Shown here one piece after another: positions 6,610-14,790 of a stretch of 64,000 bases of DNA. The stretch covers positions 1-64,000 of the forward strand of contig DASUOH010000027.1 in the NCBI GenBank assembly GCA_036276735.1, written 5' to 3'. The position numbers and the translations under genes are program-made. Under the pieces are notes generated by a model, which ran no database searches, was not told the DNA's origin, and saw only the letters and a list, made by a program, of their open reading frames with translations. Origin of the DNA: VRUE01 sp036276735 (GTDB lineage Bacteria; Actinomycetota; Thermoleophilia; Solirubrobacterales; 70-9). Positions within the stretch are counted from its first letter, which is position 1. Each line of letters starts with the position of its first letter.

Positions 6610-9588
6610 CTAACGCCGTTTTCCGCCTTTGCCTTTCTTCTTCTTGCCGCAGGCCGTTCGGACCTTCGGCCGCTGGTTGGCCTTCTTGCCGTTGTGGGCT
6701 TTGATCCGGACCAGAGCGCGCGGCGTCTTCGACGCCTTGCACTGTTCGCGGGAATTCGTCAGCAGGCCTTTTTTGCCGCCGCGCATCGTCAGGACGAACT
6801 TCGAGACCGGCACGTCGGGCACCACGTCAAACGTATTCCGAATCCGTCCCCTGACGGCGTCGATGCGGCCGACCAGGTCGATGTCGACCTGACCGCGCAG
6901 CGACGCGACGAGGTCAGGTAGCTCGTTATCGGACGAGCGCAGGAAGACCGGGCCCTTGAGCGGCTTGTCGAGCAGGGGCGTGAAGGCACGTGCGTGGCCG
7001 TAGCGGGACTTCTTCGGACAGTTGTTCGCCTCGTACTGCACCCGCGTGCAGACCTTCGAGAGGTTGCTCTGGTCCAGGAACAGCGAACGCGGCAGGGTGA
7101 CCGCAACGCGCGCCGGGTTGGTCTTGCTTTTACGCGTGAGGAAGACAGCCCGCAGCTTCGGGTTCTTCGCCCGCTTCATCGCGCCGAAGAGGCGTAGGAA
7201 GAGTCTCGGTTTGAAGCGGAGTTTGTCGCAGCCCGTGGCCTGGAGCGACGAGGAGACGGGGAAGGCGCTGAAGGCCGCCGGGGAGAGCGGGTTCGAGCCG
7301 CCGCCGCCAAGCGTGCCGTCGGTGCTCAGTGACGAGCAATTCGTGGGGTTGATCGAAAAGTTCGGCCGCGTCGTCCTGACGACCACCGAGCGGAGGTTGA
7401 GTAGGGCGCCGCCGTAGATATGGGGGATCGGGTCCGATACGGCGCGGATCTGCGCGGTGCGCCGGTTGACGTGCAGCGCCACCCTCACCACAACCGTGCC
7501 GAGGTCGAACGGACCGGCCGCGGCGGGGGTGATCACTGCCAGGGAGAGGGGAGCACCTTTGTAGGGCCCTGCGAGGAAGGCTTTGCCGCTCAGCGCCAGC
7601 GGCTCGGAGCCGCTGCCCGCTTTGACCGCGGCCGTCCCGATGAAGCTCGACCGTGGACAGGATGCCGAGGCGGCCTGCGCCGCGCCGCTGCTCGCCCCCG
7701 CGGCGGCTATCGCGCTTGCCGGGCAGTACTCCATGCCGGCCAGTTTCGCCGTATGCCCGGGGGGCAGCGTGATGTCGACGCGTTTGAGCTCCTGCTGGCC
7801 GTCGGAGCGGCCCATCCGCACACTGAGTTCGGTGAAGTCGCCGCCTTTGTGGTTGCTGACGTTGGTCGCGAACGATGGCGAGAACGGCCGCTCGCCAAGC
7901 GTTTTCGGACAAGCCCCGCCGCCAGGCAGGGTCGCCAAGGAGAACGCATGCGACGGAGTGGCCGGCGGGTCAGTGGAAGGCCCTTCCTCACCGCCCGGAG
8001 ATACCTGCCCGACCGCGGAGGACCATGGGGTCATGCTCGAAGTCGTCGTGTTGGGACCGCAGGTCGGTGGGCTCGTCAGGGGCGCCTTGGGTCCGCCGTT
8101 GAACCTCAGCTCGAAGGTCTCGAATGGCACCTGCGGCAGGCCCTTGAGGGGAACGCTGCCAGGGTTGCCGGTGAGGACGTCGCCCTCGAGGACGGTCGTC
8201 AACTGGCCGGTGGTGGGATTGGCTTGGACGTTGCCGACCAGCCGCGCCAGGATGTCGTAGCGCGCCGACTCCGCGGACACGAAGATCCGGTAGAGATTGC
8301 CTGAGGCGGGATCATTGCTCTGCGGGGTGCCGACGTAGACGGAGCCGCTGAGCGAGCCATCGGGCAGCGGTGGCGAGTCGACCGCGACGGTCCCGATCTT
8401 GGAGGCCTCGGGGCAGGCGATCCCGACGCGTTTGCCCTTGCCGAACTGCTCATCCGTACAGGCCACCAGGCCATTCGCCGCCGACGGGTTGAGGCCCATG
8501 CCTGAGGGCAGGGTCACCCGCGCGGAGCGAACGTGGGAGGTCGCCTTGGCGCTTTCCGATTTGGTCGGGTTTTTGATCTCGGGCAACCGCACCGTGACCG
8601 TCGCGCCCGAGGGGGAGTCGGTCTGGCTGGTGTTGGGATTGACCTCGATCGACGGATCGAACGGGATGTCCTCGCAACGTTTCGGCGAGGTCCCGGGCGG
8701 GATCTTCGCCTCCACATAAGCGGAGCCGTTCGGGAAGTTCGGGTCTTCTTCCTGGTAGGAGTCGGCTCGCAGCCAGGTCGAGTACACGTGCTCGAACTCC
8801 GAATCGGCGCTTGCCGGCGGCGCGCCGCCGAAGCAGGTCGTCGGCGTCGTGATGAACGTCCCGTCGCCCGCCATGCCGTCGAAGGTCAGCCGGTTTTTTG
8901 CGATTCGCGCTTTTCCTTCGAGGATCAACGGCAGCTCCACCGGGTGGACGTGGATCGTGAAGTACTCGTGGAAGTCGTTCTCCCATGCAACGTCGGCTTC
9001 GAGGAAGACTTTGCTGCCGGCCACGCTGAAACCGAAGCGGGCCGGTTCGCCGTGTTTGGGGACGACGTTGTAGACGGGGACCGGGGGGACCGTGACCGTG
9101 AGGCCCGTGTCGACGTGGGTGGCCGTGACTTCGCTGATGCCGACCTGGGTGTTCGGGGGACAAGTGGCCGGATCGCCTTCCGATTGGGGCCCGAGATCGC
9201 ACTGCGGAGTCGCCTGGGGGTTGACCGTGAGGCCGACTGGCAGGTCGACGCGGATCGTCCTCAAGTCGCCGATCGGCCGCGGCCCGAGGGGCGGACCGGC
9301 TTCCGTGTTGACGATGAACTGGGTGAAGCCTTTCGGCGGATGTCCAGCCGCCTCTTCGTAGAACAGCGGGTCGGTGGCGACCGAACACTGGCCGGGCGGC
9401 GGCGGATCGGCTTTGCAGGTTCCCGCCTGCCAAGGGCTGTCGACCTGTGGGTCGTCGGGATCCTGCGGGCCGATGATCTGGCTGTTCGCGGCGGCCGGTG
9501 CGAACGCCATCACGATTAGCGCGAGCAGGCAGACGACTACCTTGCTCGAGCTCCTTACGGATCCCAACCCAGCTTCTCCGGTCCTCAA
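6610..9588 (-). CDS. Large secreted protein of unknown function
   Basis: No domain recognised. About 990 residues with a signal peptide (VVVCLLALIVMAFAPAAANS) and many short beta-rich segments with recurring Pro, Gly and Cys. Phrases recur such as LPPGHTAKLAGMEYCP, VTLPSGMGLNPSAANG and DLPVGLTVNPQATPQC, which look like divergent copies of one unit around the pattern LPxGxxxNP/..C. The C-terminus is extremely basic (GKKKKGKGGKRR), suggesting interaction with anionic wall polymers. I prefer TTG 9588 because GGGAGGG lies just upstream; a TTG at 9612 is possible. Divergent from an HTH gene with an inverted repeat at 9622-9654. Slightly lower GC than its neighbours. Confidence 0.8.
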   Translation of the reverse strand: MRTGEAGLGSVRSSSKVVVCLLALIVMAFAPAAANSQIIGPQDPDDPQVDSPWQAGTCKADPPPPGQCSVATDPLFYEEAAGHPPKGFTQFIVNTEAGPPLGPRPIGDLRTIRVDLPVGLTVNPQATPQCDLGPQSEGDPATCPPNTQVGISEVTATHVDTGLTVTVPPVPVYNVVPKHGEPARFGFSVAGSKVFLEADVAWENDFHEYFTIHVHPVELPLILEGKARIAKNRLTFDGMAGDGTFITTPTTCFGGAPPASADSEFEHVYSTWLRADSYQEEDPNFPNGSAYVEAKIPPGTSPKRCEDIPFDPSIEVNPNTSQTDSPSGATVTVRLPEIKNPTKSESAKATSHVRSARVTLPSGMGLNPSAANGLVACTDEQFGKGKRVGIACPEASKIGTVAVDSPPLPDGSLSGSVYVGTPQSNDPASGNLYRIFVSAESARYDILARLVGNVQANPTTGQLTTVLEGDVLTGNPGSVPLKGLPQVPFETFELRFNGGPKAPLTSPPTCGPNTTTSSMTPWSSAVGQVSPGGEEGPSTDPPATPSHAFSLATLPGGGACPKTLGERPFSPSFATNVSNHKGGDFTELSVRMGRSDGQQELKRVDITLPPGHTAKLAGMEYCPASAIAAAGASSGAAQAASASCPRSSFIGTAAVKAGSGSEPLALSGKAFLAGPYKGAPLSLAVITPAAAGPFDLGTVVVRVALHVNRRTAQIRAVSDPIPHIYGGALLNLRSVVVRTTRPNFSINPTNCSSLSTDGTLGGGGSNPLSPAAFSAFPVSSSLQATGCDKLRFKPRLFLRLFGAMKRAKNPKLRAVFLTRKSKTNPARVAVTLPRSLFLDQSNLSKVCTRVQYEANNCPKKSRYGHARAFTPLLDKPLKGPVFLRSSDNELPDLVASLRGQVDIDLVGRIDAVRGRIRNTFDVVPDVPVSKFVLTMRGGKKGLLTNSREQCKASKTPRALVRIKAHNGKKANQRPKVRTACGKKKKGKGGKRR

Positions 9589-9621
9589 ACCGACCCTCCC
9601 TCTTGAGCCCAATCGAAACGA

Positions 9622-9654
9622 ATCATTGAAACCCTATTACCCAATTTCAATGAT
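9622..9654. promoter_or_regulatory. 10-bp perfect inverted repeat in a divergent promoter region
   Basis: ATCATTGAAA and TTTCAATGAT are exact reverse complements separated by 13 bases, in an unusually AT-rich ~125-base gap between the secreted protein and the HTH gene. Probable operator for the adjacent HTH regulator acting on one or both genes. Confidence 0.6.
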
Positions 9655-9713
9655 CTAAGCTACCCTTTTTTTAAGTAGCCCGCCTCCCAGTCCAGTGAAA
9701 GCGAGGGTCGCCC

Positions 9714-10043
9714 ATGAATTGGCAGCTTCTGGCACGAGCGAATACCCATCCCCTGCGCATCTCAATCCTTGAGGTGCTGGCGATCGACGGCGGTCGAACC
9801 CTCTCCCCGAAGGACCTCAGCCATGAGCTGCAGGCGCCCCTCAGCAACGTCAATTATCACGTGACCGCGTTGGCGTCGGCGGGCCTGATCGAGATCGTCC
9901 GCGAACGACAGGTGCGCGGCGCGGTCGAGCACTTCTACCGGACCTCGGACACCGGCGAGACCGCCCTCGATCCGGCTAAGAAGCGGACGACGGGTCTCGA
10001 ACCCGCGACCTCGAGCTTGGGAAGCTCGCGCTCTACCAGCTGA
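9714..10043 (+). CDS. Small winged-helix (ArsR-like) DNA-binding protein, C-terminus running into tRNA-Gly
   Basis: Probable transcription regulator. Residues 1-75 form a winged helix: HPLRISILEVLA, then LSPKDLSHELQAPLSNVNYHVTAL (turn and recognition helix), and a wing ending VRGAVEHFYRT. No metal-binding cysteines are seen, so it is ArsR-like in fold only. ATG 9714 follows GCGAGGG. From residue ~90 the frame enters the antisense of tRNA-Gly (TTGLEPATSSLGSSRS) and stops inside it. The gene was either truncated next to the tRNA or has a short non-conserved tail. The inverted repeat at 9622-9654 is its likely binding site. Confidence 0.7.
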   Translation: MNWQLLARANTHPLRISILEVLAIDGGRTLSPKDLSHELQAPLSNVNYHVTALASAGLIEIVRERQVRGAVEHFYRTSDTGETALDPAKKRTTGLEPATSSLGSSRSTS

Positions 10044-10054
10044 GCTACGTCCGC
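9982..10054 (-). tRNA. tRNA-Gly (anticodon CCC)
   Basis: Complete cloverleaf on the minus strand: acceptor GCGGACG pairing with CGTCCGC, D-arm GCTCAGCTGGTAGAGC, anticodon stem CGAGC/GCTCG around loop TTCCCAA (anticodon CCC), and T-arm GCGGGTTCGAGACCCGT. CCA is not encoded. The 3' half overlaps the C-terminal codons of the opposing HTH gene. Confidence 0.93.
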
Positions 10055-10112
10055 ATCAGGGCCCGATTCTACGACCCGGCGGGAGAGCGCGCGGGACTAA
10101 CCTAGGCGGCCC

Positions 10113-10634
10113 GTGGGCGCCCGTGCTTTTGTCGTGACCCTTGCCGTGCTGGCCGTGATCGGCCTGCTCGGCTTCGGCCTGCTCAGCAAGGGCGAGCCGG
10201 CGATCGCGGTCGGCGAACGGGTTCCGGACCGGGAGCTGCCCGTTCTGATCGGCGCGGGCGAGGGCTCGATCGCCGACTATCGAGGCCGCTGGGTGCTGGT
10301 CAACCTGTGGGCCTCCTGGTGCGGTCCCTGCCGCGAAGAGGCGCCCGAGCTGGAGCGCTTCTGGCGTCGGTTTCGCGAGCGGGGCGTCACGGTGCTCGGC
10401 ATCGACGTCCAGGACAACAGCGACGACGCGACCGCCTTCGTGCGCGAATTCGGCCTTACATACCCGCAGCTGCGGTCGGTGGGTGAGGAGCGCAGCGAGG
10501 CGTTTGGCTCCACGGGCGTCCCCGAGAACTTCCTGGTCGACCCCCGTGGCCGGCTGGCGTTGATTTGGCGCGGACCGGTCGACGAGCGCTTCCTCGCCGA
10601 ACGAGTCGTTCCGATCCTGGCGGGGGCGAGATGA
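10113..10634 (+). CDS. ccmG: Thiol:disulfide oxidoreductase CcmG/DsbE (TlpA-like)
   Basis: Membrane-anchored thioredoxin that reduces the apocytochrome c CxxCH cysteines before heme attachment. N-terminal TM at residues ~5-24, then a thioredoxin fold with the active site WASWCGPC and the cis-Pro region STGVPENFLVDPRG, a combination typical of ResA/CcmG. Length 173. GTG start at 10113. The stop overlaps the ccmH ATG (ATGA), so the two are translationally coupled. Confidence 0.88.
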   Translation: MGARAFVVTLAVLAVIGLLGFGLLSKGEPAIAVGERVPDRELPVLIGAGEGSIADYRGRWVLVNLWASWCGPCREEAPELERFWRRFRERGVTVLGIDVQDNSDDATAFVREFGLTYPQLRSVGEERSEAFGSTGVPENFLVDPRGRLALIWRGPVDERFLAERVVPILAGAR

Positions 10635-11080
10635 GCCGCCTGGTTGCTTGGATCGCCCTCGTGCTCCTCGCCGCCGCGCCCGCCTCCGCGGCGCCGCAGA
10701 CGAGCCTCGCCGACCTCGAAGACGAGGTGATGTGCCCGATCTGCGGCACCTTGCTGGAGCTGTCCAACTCGCCGCAAGCCGAGCGCCAACGCGTCTTCAT
10801 CAGCAGGCTCGTCGCCCAGGGCGCCAGCGAGGAGGAGGTCAAGGACGCCCTCCTCGCCGAGTACGGCCGCGAGGTGCTCGCGACGCCGGAGGGGTCGGGC
10901 TTCGAGCTCTCCGCCTACCTCGTCCCCGCGGTGGCCTTCGCGTTGGCGGCGGTCGCCCTCGCCTTCGGCGTGCGCCGCTGGCGCCGCTCCGGCGACGGCG
11001 ACCCGGACCAGCCGCCGGCAGTCCCCCGTGCGGGCGACGCCGAGCGCCTCGACGCCGACCTGGCGCGATACGACCTCTGA
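10631..11080 (+). CDS. ccmH: Cytochrome c maturation protein CcmH
   Basis: Keeps apocytochrome cysteines reduced for heme ligation and docks to CcmF. The 149 residues have a signal peptide (LVAWIALVLLAAAPASAA), the redox motif in a CcmH context (DLEDEVMCPICGTLLELS, CxxC), the three-helix bundle segment ERQRVFISRLVAQGASEEEV and one C-terminal TM (VPAVAFALAAVALAFGV). The ATG at 10631 overlaps the ccmG stop. No CcmI-type TPR domain follows; the charged tail on CcmF may partly take that role, which is inference. Confidence 0.9.
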   Translation: MSRLVAWIALVLLAAAPASAAPQTSLADLEDEVMCPICGTLLELSNSPQAERQRVFISRLVAQGASEEEVKDALLAEYGREVLATPEGSGFELSAYLVPAVAFALAAVALAFGVRRWRRSGDGDPDQPPAVPRAGDAERLDADLARYDL

Positions 11081-11081
11081 G

Positions 11082-11699
11082 CTAACGCTGGCGAATCAGG
11101 CCCGCGACGGAGACGGCCAGCGCCGGCACCTCTTCGTCACCCCCGACGCACAGCAGGGTCGCCTCGACGTTGCGCGCCACCGCTGCCAGCGCGCTGGCAG
11201 CCGAGCTGGGCGGCCCCTCGACGACGACCAGCTCGTGCGCGTCGCGCAGCCCGGCTACCGCCTGACGAAAGCCGTCCGACCCGAGCAGCGCCTCGCTGTC
11301 CTCGGCGGGCCGCCCGGCGACGACGCAAACGAGCGGCTCCCGGGCCGGCGCGGACCCCGGGCCGGCAAGGACGAGCGGCCGGAGGATGCGCGCCGCTTCC
11401 GCTTCGCCGCGCAGGTACTCGCGCAGCCCGGGCGCCAGCGCGACGCCAAGCTCCTCGGCGAGCGTCGGCTCGGCCAGGTCGCACTCGAGTAGAGCGGTGC
11501 GGGTCCCGGTCGCCGCCGCAGCTGAGGCCAGCCCGGCGGCGGCGGCGCGCTTGCGGCGCGGCTCGCCGGTGACCATCGCGACGCGGATGCCGGCCAGCTC
11601 GCCGAGCAGCCGACCGAAGGCTTCCTGGTCGGCGCGGCGGAGCGTCCCGGCGCGCAGCGCTGAGGCGGCCGGCGCCGGGATCTCCCCGAGCGTCCTCAC
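11082..11699 (-). CDS. P-loop ATPase-like protein with degenerate Walker A
   Basis: Resembles the MinD/CpsD (tyrosine-kinase-like) fold: IRVAMVTGEPRRKRAAAAG sits where the Walker A should be, followed by TALLECDLAEPTLAEELG (Walker A'/switch-like DxD), a middle ELVVVEGPPSS (Walker B-like) and ATLLCVGGDEEV. Walker A lacks the GKS/GKT lysine in its usual position, so ATP hydrolysis is doubtful. 205 residues. GTG 11699 overlaps the argS stop (GTGA), and the 3' end converges on ccmH one base away. Function unknown; a regulatory pseudo-ATPase is possible. Confidence 0.6.
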   Translation of the reverse strand: MRTLGEIPAPAASALRAGTLRRADQEAFGRLLGELAGIRVAMVTGEPRRKRAAAAGLASAAAATGTRTALLECDLAEPTLAEELGVALAPGLREYLRGEAEAARILRPLVLAGPGSAPAREPLVCVVAGRPAEDSEALLGSDGFRQAVAGLRDAHELVVVEGPPSSAASALAAVARNVEATLLCVGGDEEVPALAVSVAGLIRQR

Positions 11700-13327
11700 A
11701 TCCGCTCTGGCGCCGAGATCCCGAGCAGCCCCAGCGCGTCGCCGATCGTGCGCTTGGTCAAGCGGCAGAGCCCCAACCGCGACTGCTCCACCCCCTCCCC
11801 CTCGGCACCGATCACCTGGCAGTCGCGGTAGAAGGCGTGGAAGTCGGAGGCGACGGCGGTCGAGTAGGCGCAGATCCGGTGCGGCGCGCGTCGCGCGGCG
11901 GCCTCGCGCACCTCGTCGGGGAATTCGAGCAGCCGCTTCACCAGCTCCCGCTCGGCCGCCTCCAATCGGGTGCCTGGAGTCGGCGCGCCGGCACTGCCCC
12001 CGTCGTCGCCTGCTTTGCGCAGGATGCTGGCGATGCGGGCGTGCGCGTACTGCACGTAATAGACGGGGTTCTCGCTCGACTCGCGGCGGGCCAGCTCGAG
12101 GTCGAGGTCCACGGTGGTGTCGTGGCTGCGCCAGAGCATGAACCAGCGGGCCGCGTCGACCCCGATGTCGTCGACGAGCTCGTCCAACGCGACGAAGTCT
12201 CCGCTTCGCTTCGACATCTGCGCGCGCTCACCGCCTTCGACGATGTGGACCAGCCGCATCATCACCGCCTCCAGCGCCTCAGGGTCCTCGCCCAAGGCGG
12301 CGATCGCCGCCCGCACCCGTGGCGCGTAGCCGTGGTGATCGGCGCCGAGGACGTCGATCAGCCGCTCGAACCCCCGCTGCAGCTTGTCGCGGTGGTAGGC
12401 GACGTCGGCGGCGAGGTAGGTCGGCTCACCCTCGGCGCGGATCAGCACGCGGTCCTTGTCGTCGCCGAAGTCGGTGCTGCGCAGCCAGAGGGCGCCCTCG
12501 CTGCGATAGGTGTTGCCGCGCTGCTCGAGCAGCGCCAAAGCCTCCTCGACGGCGCCGCGCTCGTAGAGCTCGCGCTCCGAGAACCAGATGTCGTAGCGGA
12601 CCCCGAAGCGCTCGAGACTCGCGCGCACTTCCTCCAGGACGAGCTCGATGCCACGCCGCCCGACGGCGTCGAGGTCTGCGGAGTCCACCCCCTCGGCGGC
12701 GATCCGCTCGGCCAGGTCGTCGACGTAGGCGCCTTCGTAGCCGTCCTCGGGCGGCTCCTCCCCGGTCATTTTCGCGGCGATCGATGCGGCGAAGCGCTGG
12801 ATCTGACCACCGGCGTCGTTGATGTAGTACTCGCGCTGCACGTCGTGTCCGACCGTGGTGAGCAGCCGCGCCAGGGCGTCGCCGTAGGCGGCGTGGCGAC
12901 CGCCGCCGACGTGCAGCGGACCGGTCGGGTTGGCGGAGACGAACTCGACCAGGACGCGCTGCGGCGACTCTGTCGGCGACGGCCCGAGGCTTTCGGCGCC
13001 GGCCAGCGCGGCCATCGCGCGGCGGAACCACTGGTCGGAGAGGTGGAGGTTGACGAAGCCCGGACCGGCGACCTCGATCCGCTCCAGGCTCTCCTGCGCG
13101 CCCAGATCGCGCTCCAGCTCGGCCTGTAGGCGCGAAGCGACGTCGCGGGGGCTTTCGCCGAGCGACGCCGCGAGGAGCATCGCGGCGTTGGAGCTGTAGT
13201 CGCCGAGCTCCGCCTTGGGCGGTCGCTCCAGGGTGGGATCGGGCGCCCCCGGCTCGCCGTCGCGCAGACCCTGCGCCGCGGCCCTCACGGCGCCGCGCAG
13301 CTCGGCGATCGGGTCGGCGGTGGTCAT
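11696..13327 (-). CDS. argS: Arginyl-tRNA synthetase
   Basis: Class I synthetase charging tRNA-Arg in the cytosol. From ATG 13327 it has 543 residues. It has the N-terminal Add-1 domain with GDYSSNAAMLLA, the catalytic PTGPLHVGGGRHAAYGD (HIGH-equivalent, here HVGG), the ADHHGYAPR insert, the MSKRSGDFV motif (KMSKS equivalent) and a C-terminal DALR anticodon-binding domain ending GLLGISAPERM. Larger in-frame extensions run into the opposing phosphoesterase gene and are rejected. Divergent from the phosphoesterase with ~66 bases between starts; overlaps the next gene by 4 bases. Confidence 0.95.
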   Translation of the reverse strand: MTTADPIAELRGAVRAAAQGLRDGEPGAPDPTLERPPKAELGDYSSNAAMLLAASLGESPRDVASRLQAELERDLGAQESLERIEVAGPGFVNLHLSDQWFRRAMAALAGAESLGPSPTESPQRVLVEFVSANPTGPLHVGGGRHAAYGDALARLLTTVGHDVQREYYINDAGGQIQRFAASIAAKMTGEEPPEDGYEGAYVDDLAERIAAEGVDSADLDAVGRRGIELVLEEVRASLERFGVRYDIWFSERELYERGAVEEALALLEQRGNTYRSEGALWLRSTDFGDDKDRVLIRAEGEPTYLAADVAYHRDKLQRGFERLIDVLGADHHGYAPRVRAAIAALGEDPEALEAVMMRLVHIVEGGERAQMSKRSGDFVALDELVDDIGVDAARWFMLWRSHDTTVDLDLELARRESSENPVYYVQYAHARIASILRKAGDDGGSAGAPTPGTRLEAAERELVKRLLEFPDEVREAAARRAPHRICAYSTAVASDFHAFYRDCQVIGAEGEGVEQSRLGLCRLTKRTIGDALGLLGISAPERM

Positions 13328-13393
13328 CGCTGGGCCCGCTGCTTCATCGGGCGCATCGTATGGACCCCACCCCGGCGACAGTAGGCTGCCGCG

Positions 13394-14134
13394 GTGCGCG
13401 TCGCCGCGATCACCGACATCCACGCCAACCTGCCCGCCCTCGAGGCGACCCTTGCCGACATCGACGCCGCCGTCGTCGATGAGATCTGGTGCTTGGGCGA
13501 CGTCGTCGGCTACGGCGCCCACCCGGACCGGTGCGTCGAGCTCGTCCACGAGCGCTGCGCAGTCTGCCTGGTCGGCAACCATGACCTGGCGGTGCTGGGA
13601 GCGCTGGACGTCGGCGCCTTCTCGGAGGCCGCGGCGGCGGCGGTCTGGTGGACCCGGGACAACGTCTCGCCGCGAACCGTCGAGGTGCTGCGCGGGTTGG
13701 AGCCGCGTGACAGCCGCGAGGAGGTGGCTCTCTCCCATGCCTCGCCCCGCGACCCGGTCTGGGAGTACGTGCTCTCCACCGAGCAGGCCGACGCCTGCCT
13801 CGACGCCCAGTCGGAGCGGATCGGCCTGATCGGCCATTCGCACGTCGCGCTCTTCTTCGCTCGCCCCGCCGAGCCAGAGCCAGGCGAGATCCGCGGCGCC
13901 CAAGCCGGCGATGGGGCCCTGTTGCGACTCGACAGCGGCGGTTGGCTGATCAATCCGGGAAGCGTCGGGCAGCCCCGCGACGGCGACCCACGAGCAGCCT
14001 GGCTGGAGCTGGACACCGGCGAGCTGACCGCCCGTTTCCGCCGGGTCGGGTACGACGTCGAGGCGGCGGCGGCGGCGATTCTCGCGGCAGGCCTGCCCAG
14101 ACGCCTCGCCGATCGGCTCCAAACCGGACGGTGA
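13394..14134 (+). CDS. Calcineurin-like metallophosphoesterase (YfcE/MJ0936-like)
   Basis: Predicted cytosolic dinuclear-metal phosphodiesterase of unknown substrate. Metal-ligand motifs are complete: TDIHANLPALEA (D..H), WCLGDVVGYG (GD), LVGNHD (GNH), LSHASPRD (H) and IGHSHV (GHSH). The SVGQPRDGD segment is typical of this bacterial subfamily. 246 residues from a GTG start. Divergent from argS. Confidence 0.88.
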   Translation: MRVAAITDIHANLPALEATLADIDAAVVDEIWCLGDVVGYGAHPDRCVELVHERCAVCLVGNHDLAVLGALDVGAFSEAAAAAVWWTRDNVSPRTVEVLRGLEPRDSREEVALSHASPRDPVWEYVLSTEQADACLDAQSERIGLIGHSHVALFFARPAEPEPGEIRGAQAGDGALLRLDSGGWLINPGSVGQPRDGDPRAAWLELDTGELTARFRRVGYDVEAAAAAILAAGLPRRLADRLQTGR

Positions 14135-14187
14135 CGCTCAGTTGCAGGCAAAAGCCGCTCCTAAGGTCGTTCTCTAGACTCGCCCGG

Positions 14188-14790
14188 ATGCCTCGCCCGG
14201 CCGGATCGGTCCTCGCCCTGGTGCTTGCGGCGGCGCTTTTCGTCGCGGTCGGCGGCTGCGGTGAGGAGGACGCCGAGCTCCTACCGGGATCGACCGCTCG
14301 TGAGATCACCTCGAACCTGGACACCGTCCAGCAGCTCGCCGACGAAGGGGACTGCGCCGGGGCCGAAGGCGCCGCGATCCAGGTAGGGGAACAGGTCGAA
14401 GCGGTCAAGGGGGTCGACCCCCGGCTCAAGAGGGCGCTCACCGACGGCGCCGATCGACTGGAGGAAGTGGTCGCGGGCTGCGAGGAAGAGCTGGAAGCGA
14501 CCGAGCCACCGCCCTCCGAACCCGAACTCGAAGAAGAGCCCGACGCCGACCAGCTTGAGAAAGAAGAACAGCGCGAAGAGAAGGAACAGGAGAAGCGCGA
14601 AAAGGAAGAGGAGGAGGACGAAAACGGCGATGAGGGGAACGAGGGCAAAGGCGGTGGGCCGCCACCATCCGTACCGCCCTCCGAAGGCGAGGAAGACGAC
14701 AACGAGGGCGGTGGCCCGCCGCCCGCGGTCGAAGAAGAAGACCCATCGTCCGGCGGCGTGGGTCCCGCGAACCCGGCGGGCGAAGGCTGA
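14188..14790 (+). CDS. Acidic lipoprotein, likely partner of the adjacent Ser/Thr kinase
   Basis: Exported lipoprotein: signal peptide SVLALVLAAALFVAVGGC with lipobox VGGC. After it comes a ~100-residue helical domain (TSNLDTVQQLADEGDCAGAEG through EEVVAGCEEEL, with two Cys that could pair). Then a very acidic Glu/Lys segment and Pro-rich spacers (GGGPPPSVPPSEGEEDD). No family recognised. Its TGA stop overlaps the kinase ATG (TGATG), so the two are made together. A wall-spanning sensor or a kinase substrate is possible but not shown. Confidence 0.75.
   Translation: MPRPAGSVLALVLAAALFVAVGGCGEEDAELLPGSTAREITSNLDTVQQLADEGDCAGAEGAAIQVGEQVEAVKGVDPRLKRALTDGADRLEEVVAGCEEELEATEPPPSEPELEEEPDADQLEKEEQREEKEQEKREKEEEEDENGDEGNEGKGGGPPPSVPPSEGEEDDNEGGGPPPAVEEEDPSSGGVGPANPAGEG

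Noticed and set aside
13328..14122. Extended argS start at 14122
   Set aside because: The extra ~265 residues are antisense to a well-supported metallophosphoesterase and precede the normal ArgRS N-terminus.
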